Assembly (NCBI RefSeq): GCF_900107415.1
Contig: NZ_FNPX01000023.1
Coordinates: forward strand, 1-37,625
Direction: 5' to 3'
DNA: 37,625 bases
DNA from: Jannaschia faecimaris
GTDB lineage: Bacteria > Pseudomonadota > Alphaproteobacteria > Rhodobacterales > Rhodobacteraceae
Program-made: the position numbers and the translations under genes
Shown: positions 7,638 to 15,615 of the stretch, one piece after another
How positions within the stretch are numbered: position 1 is the first letter of the stretch
How the letters are laid out: each line of letters begins with the position of its first letter
The notes under the pieces: generated by a model
Told to the model about the DNA's origin: nothing
Seen by the model: the letters and a program-made list of their open reading frames with translations, nothing else
Database searches by the model: none

Positions 7638-8570
7638 ATGACACGCACTCTAAGAAACTCGCTTTTGGCGGCATCAGCCCTAATCGGTTTCGCTGCCCCG
7701 GCAGCTTACGCCGAGACTTTCGCGTTGGTTCAGATCAACCAGCAGGCGCTCTTCTTTAACCAGATGAACGAAGGCGCGCAGGCCAAGGCGGACGAGCTTG
7801 GTGATGAACTGGTGATCTTCAACGCCAATAACGATCCCGCCGAACAGAACAGCGCGATCGAGACCTACATCCAGCAGGGCGTCGATGGGATTGCCGTCGT
7901 GGCGATCGACGTGAACGGGATCATGCCGGCGGTCCAGCAGGCCGTAGATGCCGGCATCCCGGTCGTCGCCATCGACGCGGTCTTGCCCGAGGGGCCTCAT
8001 GCGGCACAGGTCGGCGTCGACAATGCCGAGGCGGGTGCCATGATGGGCAACTATTTCGTCGAGTACATGAACTCGGAAATGGGCGGTTCGGCGAAAGTCG
8101 GGGTCGTGGGTGCCCTGAACTCGTCCATCCAGAATATCCGGCAGGACGGTTTTGTAGACGTAGTTTCCGGGGCGGACGGTGTCGAGATGGCGGTCGTGGT
8201 CGACGGCCAAAACGTGCAGGATCTTGCCTTGTCGGCGGCGGAAAACCTCATCACGGCAAATCCGGACCTAGATGCGATCTATGCAACCGGCGAGCCCGCA
8301 TTGCTGGGTGCAGTTGCCGCGGTCGAAAGCCAAGGCAAGCAGGATAGCATCAAGGTCTTCGGATGGGATTTGACCCAGCAGGCAATCAATGGGATCGACG
8401 CTGGTTATGTACAGGCAGTGATCCAGCAGGATCCGGCGCAGATGGGCAGCACCGCGATAGACATCCTTAATAACCTGTCAGAAGGCGGCTCGACCGAGGC
8501 GAACGTTGCGGTTCCGGTGACGATCGTGACCAGTGATAATGTGGACGACTTCCGGAGCATCTTCGAGTAA
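7638..8570 (+). CDS. Sugar-type ABC transporter substrate-binding protein
   Basis: A 310-residue periplasmic binding protein of the ribose/galactose (type I) class. A Sec signal peptide is clear, with cleavage expected after AAPAAYA (about residue 25). Mature sequence features typical of RbsB/FrcB-like proteins include NQMNEGAQAKADELG, NNDPAEQNSAIETYI and GVDGIAVVAIDVNG. GGAGAT precedes the ATG. The stop and the next start overlap (TAATG). It should bind the substrate in the periplasm and deliver it to the permease encoded two genes down. Ribose, fructose, xylose, inositol or a nucleoside are all handled by this class, so the ligand is undetermined. Confidence 0.9.
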   Translation: MTRTLRNSLLAASALIGFAAPAAYAETFALVQINQQALFFNQMNEGAQAKADELGDELVIFNANNDPAEQNSAIETYIQQGVDGIAVVAIDVNGIMPAVQQAVDAGIPVVAIDAVLPEGPHAAQVGVDNAEAGAMMGNYFVEYMNSEMGGSAKVGVVGALNSSIQNIRQDGFVDVVSGADGVEMAVVVDGQNVQDLALSAAENLITANPDLDAIYATGEPALLGAVAAVESQGKQDSIKVFGWDLTQQAINGIDAGYVQAVIQQDPAQMGSTAIDILNNLSEGGSTEANVAVPVTIVTSDNVDDFRSIFE

Positions 8571-9361
8571 TGCCTCAAGCTCAACGGAACGCAGTGCCGG
8601 AGGGGCAAGTCCTCTCCGGCGACAAGGCGGTGCCGCGCATTTCCCTGCGTGGCATCCGCAAGACTTTTGGCTCGATCGAAGCGCTCCGTGGCGTCGATCT
8701 GGACGTAATGCCTGGTGAATGCGTCGGTTTGATCGGCGACAACGCCGCGGGTAAGTCGACGCTGACCAAAATAATCTCGGGCACTTATGTGGCCGACAGC
8801 GGTACGATCGCCGTCGATGGCGAAAACGTCCACTTCACCAAGCCCGCAGACGCTCGCGACCGGCACATCGAGATGGTGTTCCAAGACTTGAGCCTTTGCG
8901 ACCATATCGATGTCATGGGCAATCTCTTTTTGGGCCGTGAGGAGACGCGCTACTCCTTCCTAAACAATAACCGAATGAAGGAGCGTGCGCGTGGGATGTT
9001 GGACGACCTAGACATTCGAATTCCGAACCTGTCGGCCAAGGTCGCGCAACTTTCAGGCGGCCAGCGGCAGGCCATTGCCATCGCTCGCGCCGCATCCTTT
9101 GAGCCGCGCCTCCTGATCATGGATGAGCCGACATCGGCGTTGGCCGTGGCCGAAGTCGAAGCCGTTTTGCGCCTGATCAATCGCGTAAAGGCACGCGGTG
9201 TGTCGGTGATCCTGATTACCCACCGCCTGCAGGACCTCTTCGAGGTCTGCGATAAGATCGCCGTCATGTACGAGGGTACCAAGGTCGCCGAACGGCAAAT
9301 CGAGAATACAGGCCTTGAAGACCTTGTGAAACTGATCGTCGGCAAGGGAGAAGCGATATGA
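8570..9361 (+). CDS. Sugar ABC transporter ATP-binding protein (single domain)
   Basis: A 263-residue ATPase with one nucleotide-binding domain. Walker A is GDNAAGKST (56-64), the Q-loop Gln is 105, the signature LSGGQ is 161-165, Walker B is LLIMDEP (181-187), and the switch His is 218. Ribose-type RbsA proteins have two such domains (about 500 aa). The single-domain form resembles FrcA of the rhizobial fructose transporter, which is likewise linked to a PfkB kinase. The gene overlaps its neighbours at both ends (TAATG and ATGA), so the three transporter proteins are translationally coupled. Confidence 0.92.
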   Translation: MPQAQRNAVPEGQVLSGDKAVPRISLRGIRKTFGSIEALRGVDLDVMPGECVGLIGDNAAGKSTLTKIISGTYVADSGTIAVDGENVHFTKPADARDRHIEMVFQDLSLCDHIDVMGNLFLGREETRYSFLNNNRMKERARGMLDDLDIRIPNLSAKVAQLSGGQRQAIAIARAASFEPRLLIMDEPTSALAVAEVEAVLRLINRVKARGVSVILITHRLQDLFEVCDKIAVMYEGTKVAERQIENTGLEDLVKLIVGKGEAI

Positions 9362-10359
9362 GCGTGACTTACACCGAGCGCGGCACAGGATCGGCCATTG
9401 CCGATTTCCTTGCCGAAAAGGCGCAGGTTCTGTCCATCGCGGCATTCTTCGCGCTGTGCGTGCTCTTCTTTTCAATTGCGACGGACGTGTTTCTGACTCC
9501 AGGCAACCTCCTGAATATCTTGCGTCAGGCGGCACCGATCCTGATCGTCGCGGTTGCCATGACTTTCGTCATTATTACTGCCGGGATCGACCTGAGTGTC
9601 GGGTCGCAAGTCGCACTCATCAACGCGTCAGCGGCGTTAACACTGGCTGCGGGCGTTCCTTGGCCGCTGGTGGTTGTCGCCATGTTGGCGCTGGGAGCGC
9701 TGATCGGCTTGGGGCAGGGCTGGTTCGTGGCCTATCAAGGAATACCGGCTTTCATCGTTACACTCGCCGGGCTTTCGATCCTGCGTGGTGCCGCGCTCTA
9801 CATGACGCAAGGTTATTCTATTCCAATCCAGGATGCGCCCGGGTTTTTCTGGCTCGGACGTGGCACTATCGCGGGGATCCCGGTCCCCGCACTGATCGCC
9901 CTAAGCATCGCGGCTATCGGTGGAATCGTTATCAGTCGGCAGCTTTACGGGCGACGCGTGGTGGCCGTTGGTTCCAACCCCGAAGCTGCGCGTCGAGTAG
10001 GAATGCCAGCAAAGTGGACCATCGCATCGGTCTATATGCTTACGGGCATCGCCTCGGCAATTGCTGGTCTTCTGATCGCGGCGCGACTGGGTTCTGGGTC
10101 ATCCAACGCCGCCGTGGGCTTTGAGCTCCAGGTCATCGCGGCAGTCGTTCTGGGCGGCACGTCGCTCTTCGGTGGTCGCGGATCGCTTCTGGGCACCGTC
10201 CTCGGCACGCTCACGATCGCGGTCATCGGTAACGGACTGATATTAATGCATATCTCGCCGTTTTTCACGCAGATCGTCACCGGCACGATCATTCTTGTGG
10301 CAATCTGGCTGAATACGCGGATTTTCACTGCCAATTTCTCGTTCCGGCGGAAGGTCTAG
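9358..10359 (+). CDS. Sugar ABC transporter permease (RbsC/FrcC-like)
   Basis: A 333-residue inner-membrane permease with about eight to ten hydrophobic helices spread over the whole length. The family hallmarks GIDLSVGSQVAL (about 77-88) and AAVVLGGTSLFGGRGS in the C-terminal half place it in the branched-chain amino acid/ribose-type permease superfamily, sugar branch. One permease gene implies a homodimeric channel. It starts inside the ATPase stop codon (ATGA) and is followed after 4 bp by the btpA-like gene, so enzyme genes are transcribed with the transporter. Confidence 0.92.
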   Translation: MSVTYTERGTGSAIADFLAEKAQVLSIAAFFALCVLFFSIATDVFLTPGNLLNILRQAAPILIVAVAMTFVIITAGIDLSVGSQVALINASAALTLAAGVPWPLVVVAMLALGALIGLGQGWFVAYQGIPAFIVTLAGLSILRGAALYMTQGYSIPIQDAPGFFWLGRGTIAGIPVPALIALSIAAIGGIVISRQLYGRRVVAVGSNPEAARRVGMPAKWTIASVYMLTGIASAIAGLLIAARLGSGSSNAAVGFELQVIAAVVLGGTSLFGGRGSLLGTVLGTLTIAVIGNGLILMHISPFFTQIVTGTIILVAIWLNTRIFTANFSFRRKV

Positions 10360-10363
10360 GATA

Positions 10364-11206
10364 ATGCAGACGATTTCAGGCAAGGATGGCAATGCCATCC
10401 GCGAGATATTCGGACGCGAAAAGGCCCTGATCGGGATGATCCACTGCCCTCCGTTCCCCGGTTCGCCGCGCTATCGCGGAGAGAGCATGGACGCGATCTA
10501 TGACGCGTGTCTGCGGGATGCTGAGCGTCTGCTCTCGGGCGGCATCCACGGACTGGTGATTGAGAACCACGGCGACGTCCCCTTCTCGAAGCCAGAAGAC
10601 GTCGGCTGCGAGACCACCGGCTTTCTGTCGGTCGTCGCGGACCGGATCAAACAGCGCTTCGACGTCCAACTTGGCATCAACGTGCTAGCGAACGCGCCTA
10701 TCCCGGCATTTGCGGTGGCCCGCGCATCGCAGGCGGCCTTCATCCGCGTGAACCAGTGGGCCAATGCATACGTCGCCAACGAGGGTTTCATGGAGGGCCG
10801 CGCGGCCGAAGCGATGCGGTATCGCAGTCTTCTTCGCGCGGAAGAAATCCGCGTTTTCGCTGACGCCCATGTGAAACATGGAAGCCACGCGATCGTTGCC
10901 GACCGCAGCGTGGCCGAATTGACTCGGGATCTTGCGTTTTTTGATGTGGACGCTGTGATCGCAACCGGCCAGCGTACCGGCAATACCGCTACGCTGGAGG
11001 AGATCGACGAGGTCGCATCCGCCACTTCCCTCCCGGTGCTGGTTGGCTCGGGTGTGACAGCGGACAACATCGTGTCCATCCTGTCGCGCGCGGACGCCGT
11101 GATCGTAGCCTCCTCGCTCAAGGAAGGTGGCGTCTGGTGGAACCCAGTCGATCCCGTACGCGTCCGTGCCTTTGTCGAAGCGGCGAGGCCTGCGTTGGAT
11201 GGCTGA
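10364..11206 (+). CDS. BtpA/SgcQ-family TIM-barrel protein
   Basis: A 280-residue member of the BtpA family. The diagnostic opening is visible: FGREKALIGMIHCPPFPGSP (about residues 16-35), then GGIHGLVIENHGDVPF, and a C-terminal phosphate-site-like stretch LPVLVGSGVTADNI. BtpA was first linked to photosystem I in cyanobacteria, but homologues such as SgcQ occur in sugar operons and are probably TIM-barrel enzymes of unknown reaction. In this locus the sugar kinase and the glycine-rich phosphate-binding-type loop suggest action on a phosphorylated sugar or nucleoside; that is inference. The 3' end overlaps the TenA-like start by 8 bp. Confidence 0.85.
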   Translation: MQTISGKDGNAIREIFGREKALIGMIHCPPFPGSPRYRGESMDAIYDACLRDAERLLSGGIHGLVIENHGDVPFSKPEDVGCETTGFLSVVADRIKQRFDVQLGINVLANAPIPAFAVARASQAAFIRVNQWANAYVANEGFMEGRAAEAMRYRSLLRAEEIRVFADAHVKHGSHAIVADRSVAELTRDLAFFDVDAVIATGQRTGNTATLEEIDEVASATSLPVLVGSGVTADNIVSILSRADAVIVASSLKEGGVWWNPVDPVRVRAFVEAARPALDG

Positions 11207-11846
11207 CGTGAGGCTTTCCGACAGGATCCTCGATCGCTGCGCTCCGGTCCTTAACACTATGCTTGAGCACAGGTTCGTCGAGGACGTCTGCGCCGACGCC
11301 GTGCCAGCAGACGTCTTCGACAGATATCTCGCCTACGAAGGCGCTTTCGTGGATACGGCGATCTCAATCTTTGCCTTGGCCGTCGCCCGCGCGCCCGATA
11401 TCGAGTCCCGACGGCACCTCATTGGGGTTCTGGATGCCTTGGCGAACGTGCAGATCTCATATTTCGAGACGCAGTTCGCCGCTCGGGATGTCGGCTGGGA
11501 CACGAAATTGCACCCGCAGGCCGCCATCTTCCGGGACGGGATGGCCGAGCTGGCCGCAAACGGCTCCTTTCTCGATATCGTCACCGCCATGTTCGCCGCC
11601 GAATGGATGTACTGGTCATGGTGCAGACGCGCGATCTCTTTACCGATCTCGAACTCTGACCTTCGGGCCTGGGTGGCGCTTCATACCGAAGACGATTTCG
11701 CAGAGCAGGCACTTTGGCTCAAGAACGCAATCGATCGATACGGGTCCGATGCCGAGCTGGACCAGCTGTCAGCGATATTCACCCGGGTCACCGAGCTTGA
11801 GATCATCTTCCATCACGCACCTTACGAGTTCCCCCATGACACATGA
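11199..11846 (+). CDS. TenA/thiaminase-II-fold protein with an altered active site
   Basis: A 215-residue all-helical protein that reads as TenA-like: FVEDVCADAVPADVFDRYL near the N-terminus, a central EWMYWSW helix, and TELEIIFHHAPYE at the C-terminus, matching the usual Glu-x-x-FW end. In thiaminase II the nucleophilic Cys sits four residues before a conserved Tyr; here that position is Ala134 (Tyr138), with Glu135 beside it, and the conserved Asp of the first helix appears to be Glu. Ordinary thiamin cleavage is therefore unlikely. Start ATG 11199 lies within the btpA-like stop region and the end overlaps the hydrolase gene by 11 bp. It may process an amino-pyrimidine-like or other amine-bearing ring. 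The family call rests on pattern recognition only. Confidence 0.65.
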   Translation: MADVRLSDRILDRCAPVLNTMLEHRFVEDVCADAVPADVFDRYLAYEGAFVDTAISIFALAVARAPDIESRRHLIGVLDALANVQISYFETQFAARDVGWDTKLHPQAAIFRDGMAELAANGSFLDIVTAMFAAEWMYWSWCRRAISLPISNSDLRAWVALHTEDDFAEQALWLKNAIDRYGSDAELDQLSAIFTRVTELEIIFHHAPYEFPHDT

Positions 11847-12894
11847 TTTCGCGCCTGAAGTGATGTCCGTGCAAGGCCCGGTCGCTCTGGACGCGCTGGG
11901 TCAGACCCTGATGCACGAGCACATTCTGAACGACTGCACGTGCTGGTGGCGCGGCCACGACCCGGCTTTTGACTCGCCTATCCGCGATGTGCCGGTGACA
12001 CCCGACATGTTATGGATGCTGCGGCAGGATCCGTTCGCCAACTTTCATAATTGCGCCTTGGACGAAGAAGACGTGGCGGTTGAAGAACTGACGCATTTCA
12101 AGGCCGAAGGCGGACGCACGGTCGTGGACCCGACCTGCCGCGGGATCGGTCGCGATCCTCGGGCGCTGCTTCGGATTTCCAGGGCGACGGGACTGAACAT
12201 AGTCATGGGGGCAGGGTACTATCTGCAATCGTCACATCCTGCTCATCTGCAAAACATGACTGCTGACGACGTTGCCCAAGAACTCGTATCGGAAGCGGAA
12301 AGCGGCGTCGGAGATACCGGTATCCGGATCGGCCTGATCGGGGAAATCGGGGTATCTGCCGATTTCACGGACGCTGAACGCAAGGTTCTGCGCGGATCTG
12401 CAGACGCTGCCGCCCGCACCGGCCTGCCGCTGATGATTCATCTGCCGGGCTGGGAGCGCCTAGCCCACGAGGTTCTAGACGAAATCGAGGGTTTGGGACA
12501 ACCGCTCGACCGCACGATCCTGTGTCACATGAACCCGAGTTTCGACGACCCCGACTACCAGCAATCGCTGGCCCGGCGGGGGGCGTTTATCGAATATGAC
12601 ATGATGGGAATGGATCTCTGGTACGATGATCAGCAGGTGCAATGCCCCTCCGATGAGCAGACCTGCGCAGCCATTTCTGCCCTGGTTTCGAACGGTTTCG
12701 GGTCTCAGGTTCTGCTGTCTCAGGACGTTTTCATAAAAATGTTGCTTACGAAATATGGGGGCAACGGATACGCTCACGTCTCGCGCAATGTCCTCCCGAG
12801 GTTGAAACGCCATGGTCTGACCGATGCGGATCTTACGATGCTCATGGTCGAAAATCCCCGCCGCGCGTTGGCGCGGCGAATAGTACTGGAGTGA
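11836..12894 (+). CDS. Phosphotriesterase-family metal-dependent hydrolase
   Basis: A 352-residue amidohydrolase-superfamily enzyme of the phosphotriesterase (COG1735) branch. The binuclear metal site can be traced: H27-x-H29 in LMHEHI, Glu170 in GLIGEIG as the bridging carboxylate (replacing the carbamylated Lys of true phosphotriesterases), His202 in IHLPG, His231 in ILCHMN and Asp297 in LLSQD. Glu at the bridge is known in several sugar- or lactone-linked members, so a lactonase or cyclic amide/ester hydrolase is more likely than a pesticide hydrolase. Start ATG 11836 overlaps the TenA-like gene; the long frame upstream of it is just the shadow of that gene. Cytoplasmic, no signal peptide. 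Confidence 0.85.
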   Translation: MTHDFAPEVMSVQGPVALDALGQTLMHEHILNDCTCWWRGHDPAFDSPIRDVPVTPDMLWMLRQDPFANFHNCALDEEDVAVEELTHFKAEGGRTVVDPTCRGIGRDPRALLRISRATGLNIVMGAGYYLQSSHPAHLQNMTADDVAQELVSEAESGVGDTGIRIGLIGEIGVSADFTDAERKVLRGSADAAARTGLPLMIHLPGWERLAHEVLDEIEGLGQPLDRTILCHMNPSFDDPDYQQSLARRGAFIEYDMMGMDLWYDDQQVQCPSDEQTCAAISALVSNGFGSQVLLSQDVFIKMLLTKYGGNGYAHVSRNVLPRLKRHGLTDADLTMLMVENPRRALARRIVLE

Positions 12895-12898
12895 CAGG

Positions 12899-13660
12899 AT
12901 GACGAAGGTTCTTCTCGTAGGCGAAAGTTGGGTGAGTTCCGCAACCCACTACAAAGGGTTCGATCAGTTCGGAAGCGTGACGTTCCACACTGGTGCCAAG
13001 CGGCTTATCGCAGCCCTTGGCGAGAACGGAATGGATGTAACCAATCTGCGTGCCCACGATGTTCCCCTCGATTTTCCTACGACGCTGGACGCGCTTCGTG
13101 CATATGATGTCATCATCCTGTCAGACATTGGTGCCAACTCGCTTCTGCTGCATCCTGATGTCTGGCTGCGCGGGGATCGGGTGCCCAATCGACTTAAGCT
13201 GTTGCAGGAGTGGACCGCGCAGGGCGGCGGATTGATTATGATCGGCGGTTACCTTTCGTTCCAGGGAATTGACGGGCGCGCGAGATGGCACAAGACGCCG
13301 GTGGAAGCGGCACTGCCCGTTGCCTGCTTGCCGACCGATGATCGCGTGGAGATCCCCGAAGGTGCTACACCAATTGTGGACGCAGCCGATCACCCGATCC
13401 TGCGCGGCGTACCGGACGACTGGCCTTATCTTCTTGGGATAAACGAAGTCGTGGTGAAGCCGGAGGGAACGCGCATTCTTTCGCTGAGTGCTGATCAGGG
13501 TGGCCTTCCACTTCTTGTTACCGGTGACTACGGCAAGGGGCGCGCGGTCGCGTGGACGTCGGACATGAGTGAACACTGGCTGCCACCGAAGTTTTTATCC
13601 TGGCAAGGATATGACCGATTATTTTGCAATATGGTCTCGTGGGCCGCCGGAGATCTATAG
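12899..13660 (+). CDS. Glutamine-amidotransferase-like protein (class I GATase fold)
   Basis: A 253-residue cytoplasmic protein resembling the uncharacterised GATase/ThuA-like group (DUF1355 type). It opens MTKVLLVGESWVSS, has a Rossmann-like core with AYDVIILSDIGAN and QGGGLIMIGGY, and ends with GDYGKGRAVAWTSDMSEHW. The nucleophile elbow that normally carries Cys in glutamine amidotransferases reads GGYLSF, so glutaminase activity is doubtful. It closes the operon, 4 bp after the hydrolase stop, and no terminator hairpin is visible downstream. Related proteins are found in sugar-catabolic clusters, where the reaction is not known. Confidence 0.75.
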   Translation: MTKVLLVGESWVSSATHYKGFDQFGSVTFHTGAKRLIAALGENGMDVTNLRAHDVPLDFPTTLDALRAYDVIILSDIGANSLLLHPDVWLRGDRVPNRLKLLQEWTAQGGGLIMIGGYLSFQGIDGRARWHKTPVEAALPVACLPTDDRVEIPEGATPIVDAADHPILRGVPDDWPYLLGINEVVVKPEGTRILSLSADQGGLPLLVTGDYGKGRAVAWTSDMSEHWLPPKFLSWQGYDRLFCNMVSWAAGDL

Positions 13661-13689
13661 AATCCGCGAGGCTATCGTTACTGCAACGC

Positions 13690-13790
13690 AGCCACAAAAG
13701 CGGACACTCGTTATGGACGCAGCGAAACTTGGAGAGCCTATAACCGAGTTGCGGACAAGGACAAACCGACTGTTCGTGTTAGCTGCGCCA
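13690..13790. repeat. Degenerate dispersed repeat copy
   Basis: The 208-bp gap after the operon contains 'aaagcggacactcgttatggacgcagcgaaact' and 'gagttgcggacaaggacaaacc', recognisable but decayed pieces of the intergenic repeat family. No gene was seen here. Confidence 0.4.
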
Positions 13791-13868
13791 ATGGCCGCGT
13801 TCAGATCAACCAAGCGCGAAGACCCGCGCGTTCTACTTGGATCAACGACAGCACAAGCAAGTTGGGTC

Positions 13869-15338
13869 CTAATCCAACGGAAAGGTTGGGTGCGGCACGT
13901 TTTTATACCCTAACGCCGCATAGTTTAGCGTGCAAAGCGCGCCGCAATCACAGACAATGATCCGTTCGGCGACAGCCGTGAAAGCTGCGCGAAAGTGTTG
14001 CATGGATTTCAACGCGACAATGGATTTCTTGGCCGGATATATCCCGAAGGTCTCGAACTGTCTCAGGTCCAGCATTTGGTGGGCGATGCTGACTATAAGA
14101 ATCTCGACTGCGCCAACCTCCAAGACTGCCGTTGGACCAAAGTTCCGCTCTAAGCCTCCTAATATCGGACCAGACCCGACCACGCGACCGTCGCCTATCC
14201 ATTTGACCTTGCCCGTAACATGCAGCGGTCCACCGCCAAACGCAGGTGCGGTCAGCCCGCCAATATCCAACGTGACTTCCGCTCCGATGGTTTGAATATT
14301 GAGGAACGCTGCTGCCTTAGGGTCAACCAACGGGCCAAAACATGCATCTTCAATCTTTGTAGCAATCAAAGCGCCCAGCAGATGTGTTGCATCGCCGTAC
14401 GCCCCTGAACCGGGATTGTCCGCATAATCCGCAATCACTAAGGCCCCGCCGTCGCCATTCCATGCCTTCGCCACAGTAGCCGCGTCAGTACAGGAATAGT
14501 AACTGTTGAGGGTCTCATAACGCCGGTCCCAAATGTCTTGGGCCAGTGCCTCGGCGATCTTTAAATGGGCTGTCATATCCCCTTCGCAAGTGACCAACAC
14601 AGTTGGACCCACTTCAGCAATATCGGCACAAGGAAACCCGCCATTTATACTAATCGCATGGATGCCTTTGCGGCTTTCATAGGCGCGGGCCAGAGCATGA
14701 CGATCAATCATCGGACCTTGGTCTGTCCGTCCTCCGTTGGCTTCTTCCAGCATTGGCCGGTGCGCGCGCAGCGTTCTGGGAGATATGTCCCCTGACATAG
14801 TGCGCTGCAAAAGTTCAGCCGCCTTGCGTCCGGTCGAGCGGATGTCCACGTGCGGGTAGGTGGTGAAGGAGACCAGGATTTGCGCGAGATCACACATGGC
14901 CGTCGTCACGTTTGCATGCGGGTCAAGCGTTATGGCAATTGGCAGGTCGGGGTCAATCACGGCACGCAACCGGCGCAAAATTTCACCCTCACCATCCTCG
15001 CAGAAATCGGTCACCATCGCACCGTGAAGCATTAGGAAAACACCGTCCCAATCCCTCGCTGAAGCTGCAATCAAGGGCGCTGTCAATCTGTCAAAAGCGT
15101 CTCGCGTGACAACCCCGCCAGGCCCGGCAGCAGCGCTGATGACGTGCGTAATATCCCATCCATGGTCGCGTCCCGTATCCAGCAGTCCAGCCAGTTCGGT
15201 GTTTTTGGAGCCCCGTGTCGCGATAGCCTGATCACCATCCAAAAGGTAGCGATCTTGGAAAGACTTTATTGTCGTGGGATGGATATTGAAGGTGTTGGTC
15301 TCATGTACGATTTCGGCGCTGAGAATTCGGAAGCTCAC
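13869..15338 (-). CDS. mlrC: M81-family metallopeptidase (MlrC-like)
   Basis: A 489-residue member of the MlrC family, zinc peptidases named for the last step of microcystin degradation, where MlrC cleaves the short Adda-D-isoglutamate-containing product. Likely metal ligands and active-site motifs are visible: VHETNTF (His12, Glu13), MLHGAM, LDPHAN (Asp139, His141) and TYPHVD (His163). The N-terminal DUF1485 and C-terminal MlrC domains span the length, which is normal for the family. It has no signal peptide, so it acts in the cytoplasm. It is last in a minus-strand operon with DgcN-like and racemase genes. In that context the substrate is probably a small peptide or amide with a D-residue rather than microcystin itself. 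Confidence 0.85.
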   Translation of the reverse strand: MSFRILSAEIVHETNTFNIHPTTIKSFQDRYLLDGDQAIATRGSKNTELAGLLDTGRDHGWDITHVISAAAGPGGVVTRDAFDRLTAPLIAASARDWDGVFLMLHGAMVTDFCEDGEGEILRRLRAVIDPDLPIAITLDPHANVTTAMCDLAQILVSFTTYPHVDIRSTGRKAAELLQRTMSGDISPRTLRAHRPMLEEANGGRTDQGPMIDRHALARAYESRKGIHAISINGGFPCADIAEVGPTVLVTCEGDMTAHLKIAEALAQDIWDRRYETLNSYYSCTDAATVAKAWNGDGGALVIADYADNPGSGAYGDATHLLGALIATKIEDACFGPLVDPKAAAFLNIQTIGAEVTLDIGGLTAPAFGGGPLHVTGKVKWIGDGRVVGSGPILGGLERNFGPTAVLEVGAVEILIVSIAHQMLDLRQFETFGIYPAKKSIVALKSMQHFRAAFTAVAERIIVCDCGALCTLNYAALGYKNVPHPTFPLD

Positions 15339-15365
15339 GATATGGGTCCTTAAAGCGGTTTTCGC

Positions 15366-15566
15366 TCACCTCTTCGCTGATGCGCGGATTTGGTTGGTGT
15401 CGCCTCCCGTTTCGAGGCGCGCATTGCGAAGACGGTCCATCTTGACACGACGCTTCTCGGCGTCTTCATCGACCATTTTTCTGACAATGCGGGTTGTCTT
15501 GTCCATTGACGTTTCCGCTTTGGAACCTTTCGCTTTGAACAGGCTTGTCTTTGTTAACTTAGCCAA
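15366..15566 (-). CDS. Small basic hypothetical protein
   Basis: A 66-residue, very charged protein (many Lys/Arg/Asp/Glu; KMVDEDAEKRRVKMDRLRNA in the middle), probably one or two helices, possibly nucleic-acid binding. It lies 27 bp upstream of mlrC and 49 bp downstream of the racemase gene, all in one direction, so it is probably part of the operon. No family recognised. On the minus strand GGAGAATGC lies about 5-10 nt before the ATG and supports translation. Confidence 0.6.
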   Translation of the reverse strand: MAKLTKTSLFKAKGSKAETSMDKTTRIVRKMVDEDAEKRRVKMDRLRNARLETGGDTNQIRASAKR

Positions 15567-15615
15567 CGTGCATTCTCCTCTATGGTTTCGTCTGGGTGTG
15601 TAGGAACAAGATCAT

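Noticed and set aside
11263..11835. 191-residue N-terminal extension of the phosphotriesterase-like protein
   Set aside because: It is Ser/Pro/Arg-rich out-of-frame reading of the TenA-like gene; the true start with the family N-terminus is ATG 11836.
12899..13660. Active glutamine amidotransferase
   Set aside because: The expected Cys in the nucleophile elbow is absent (GGYLSF), so only the fold is claimed.
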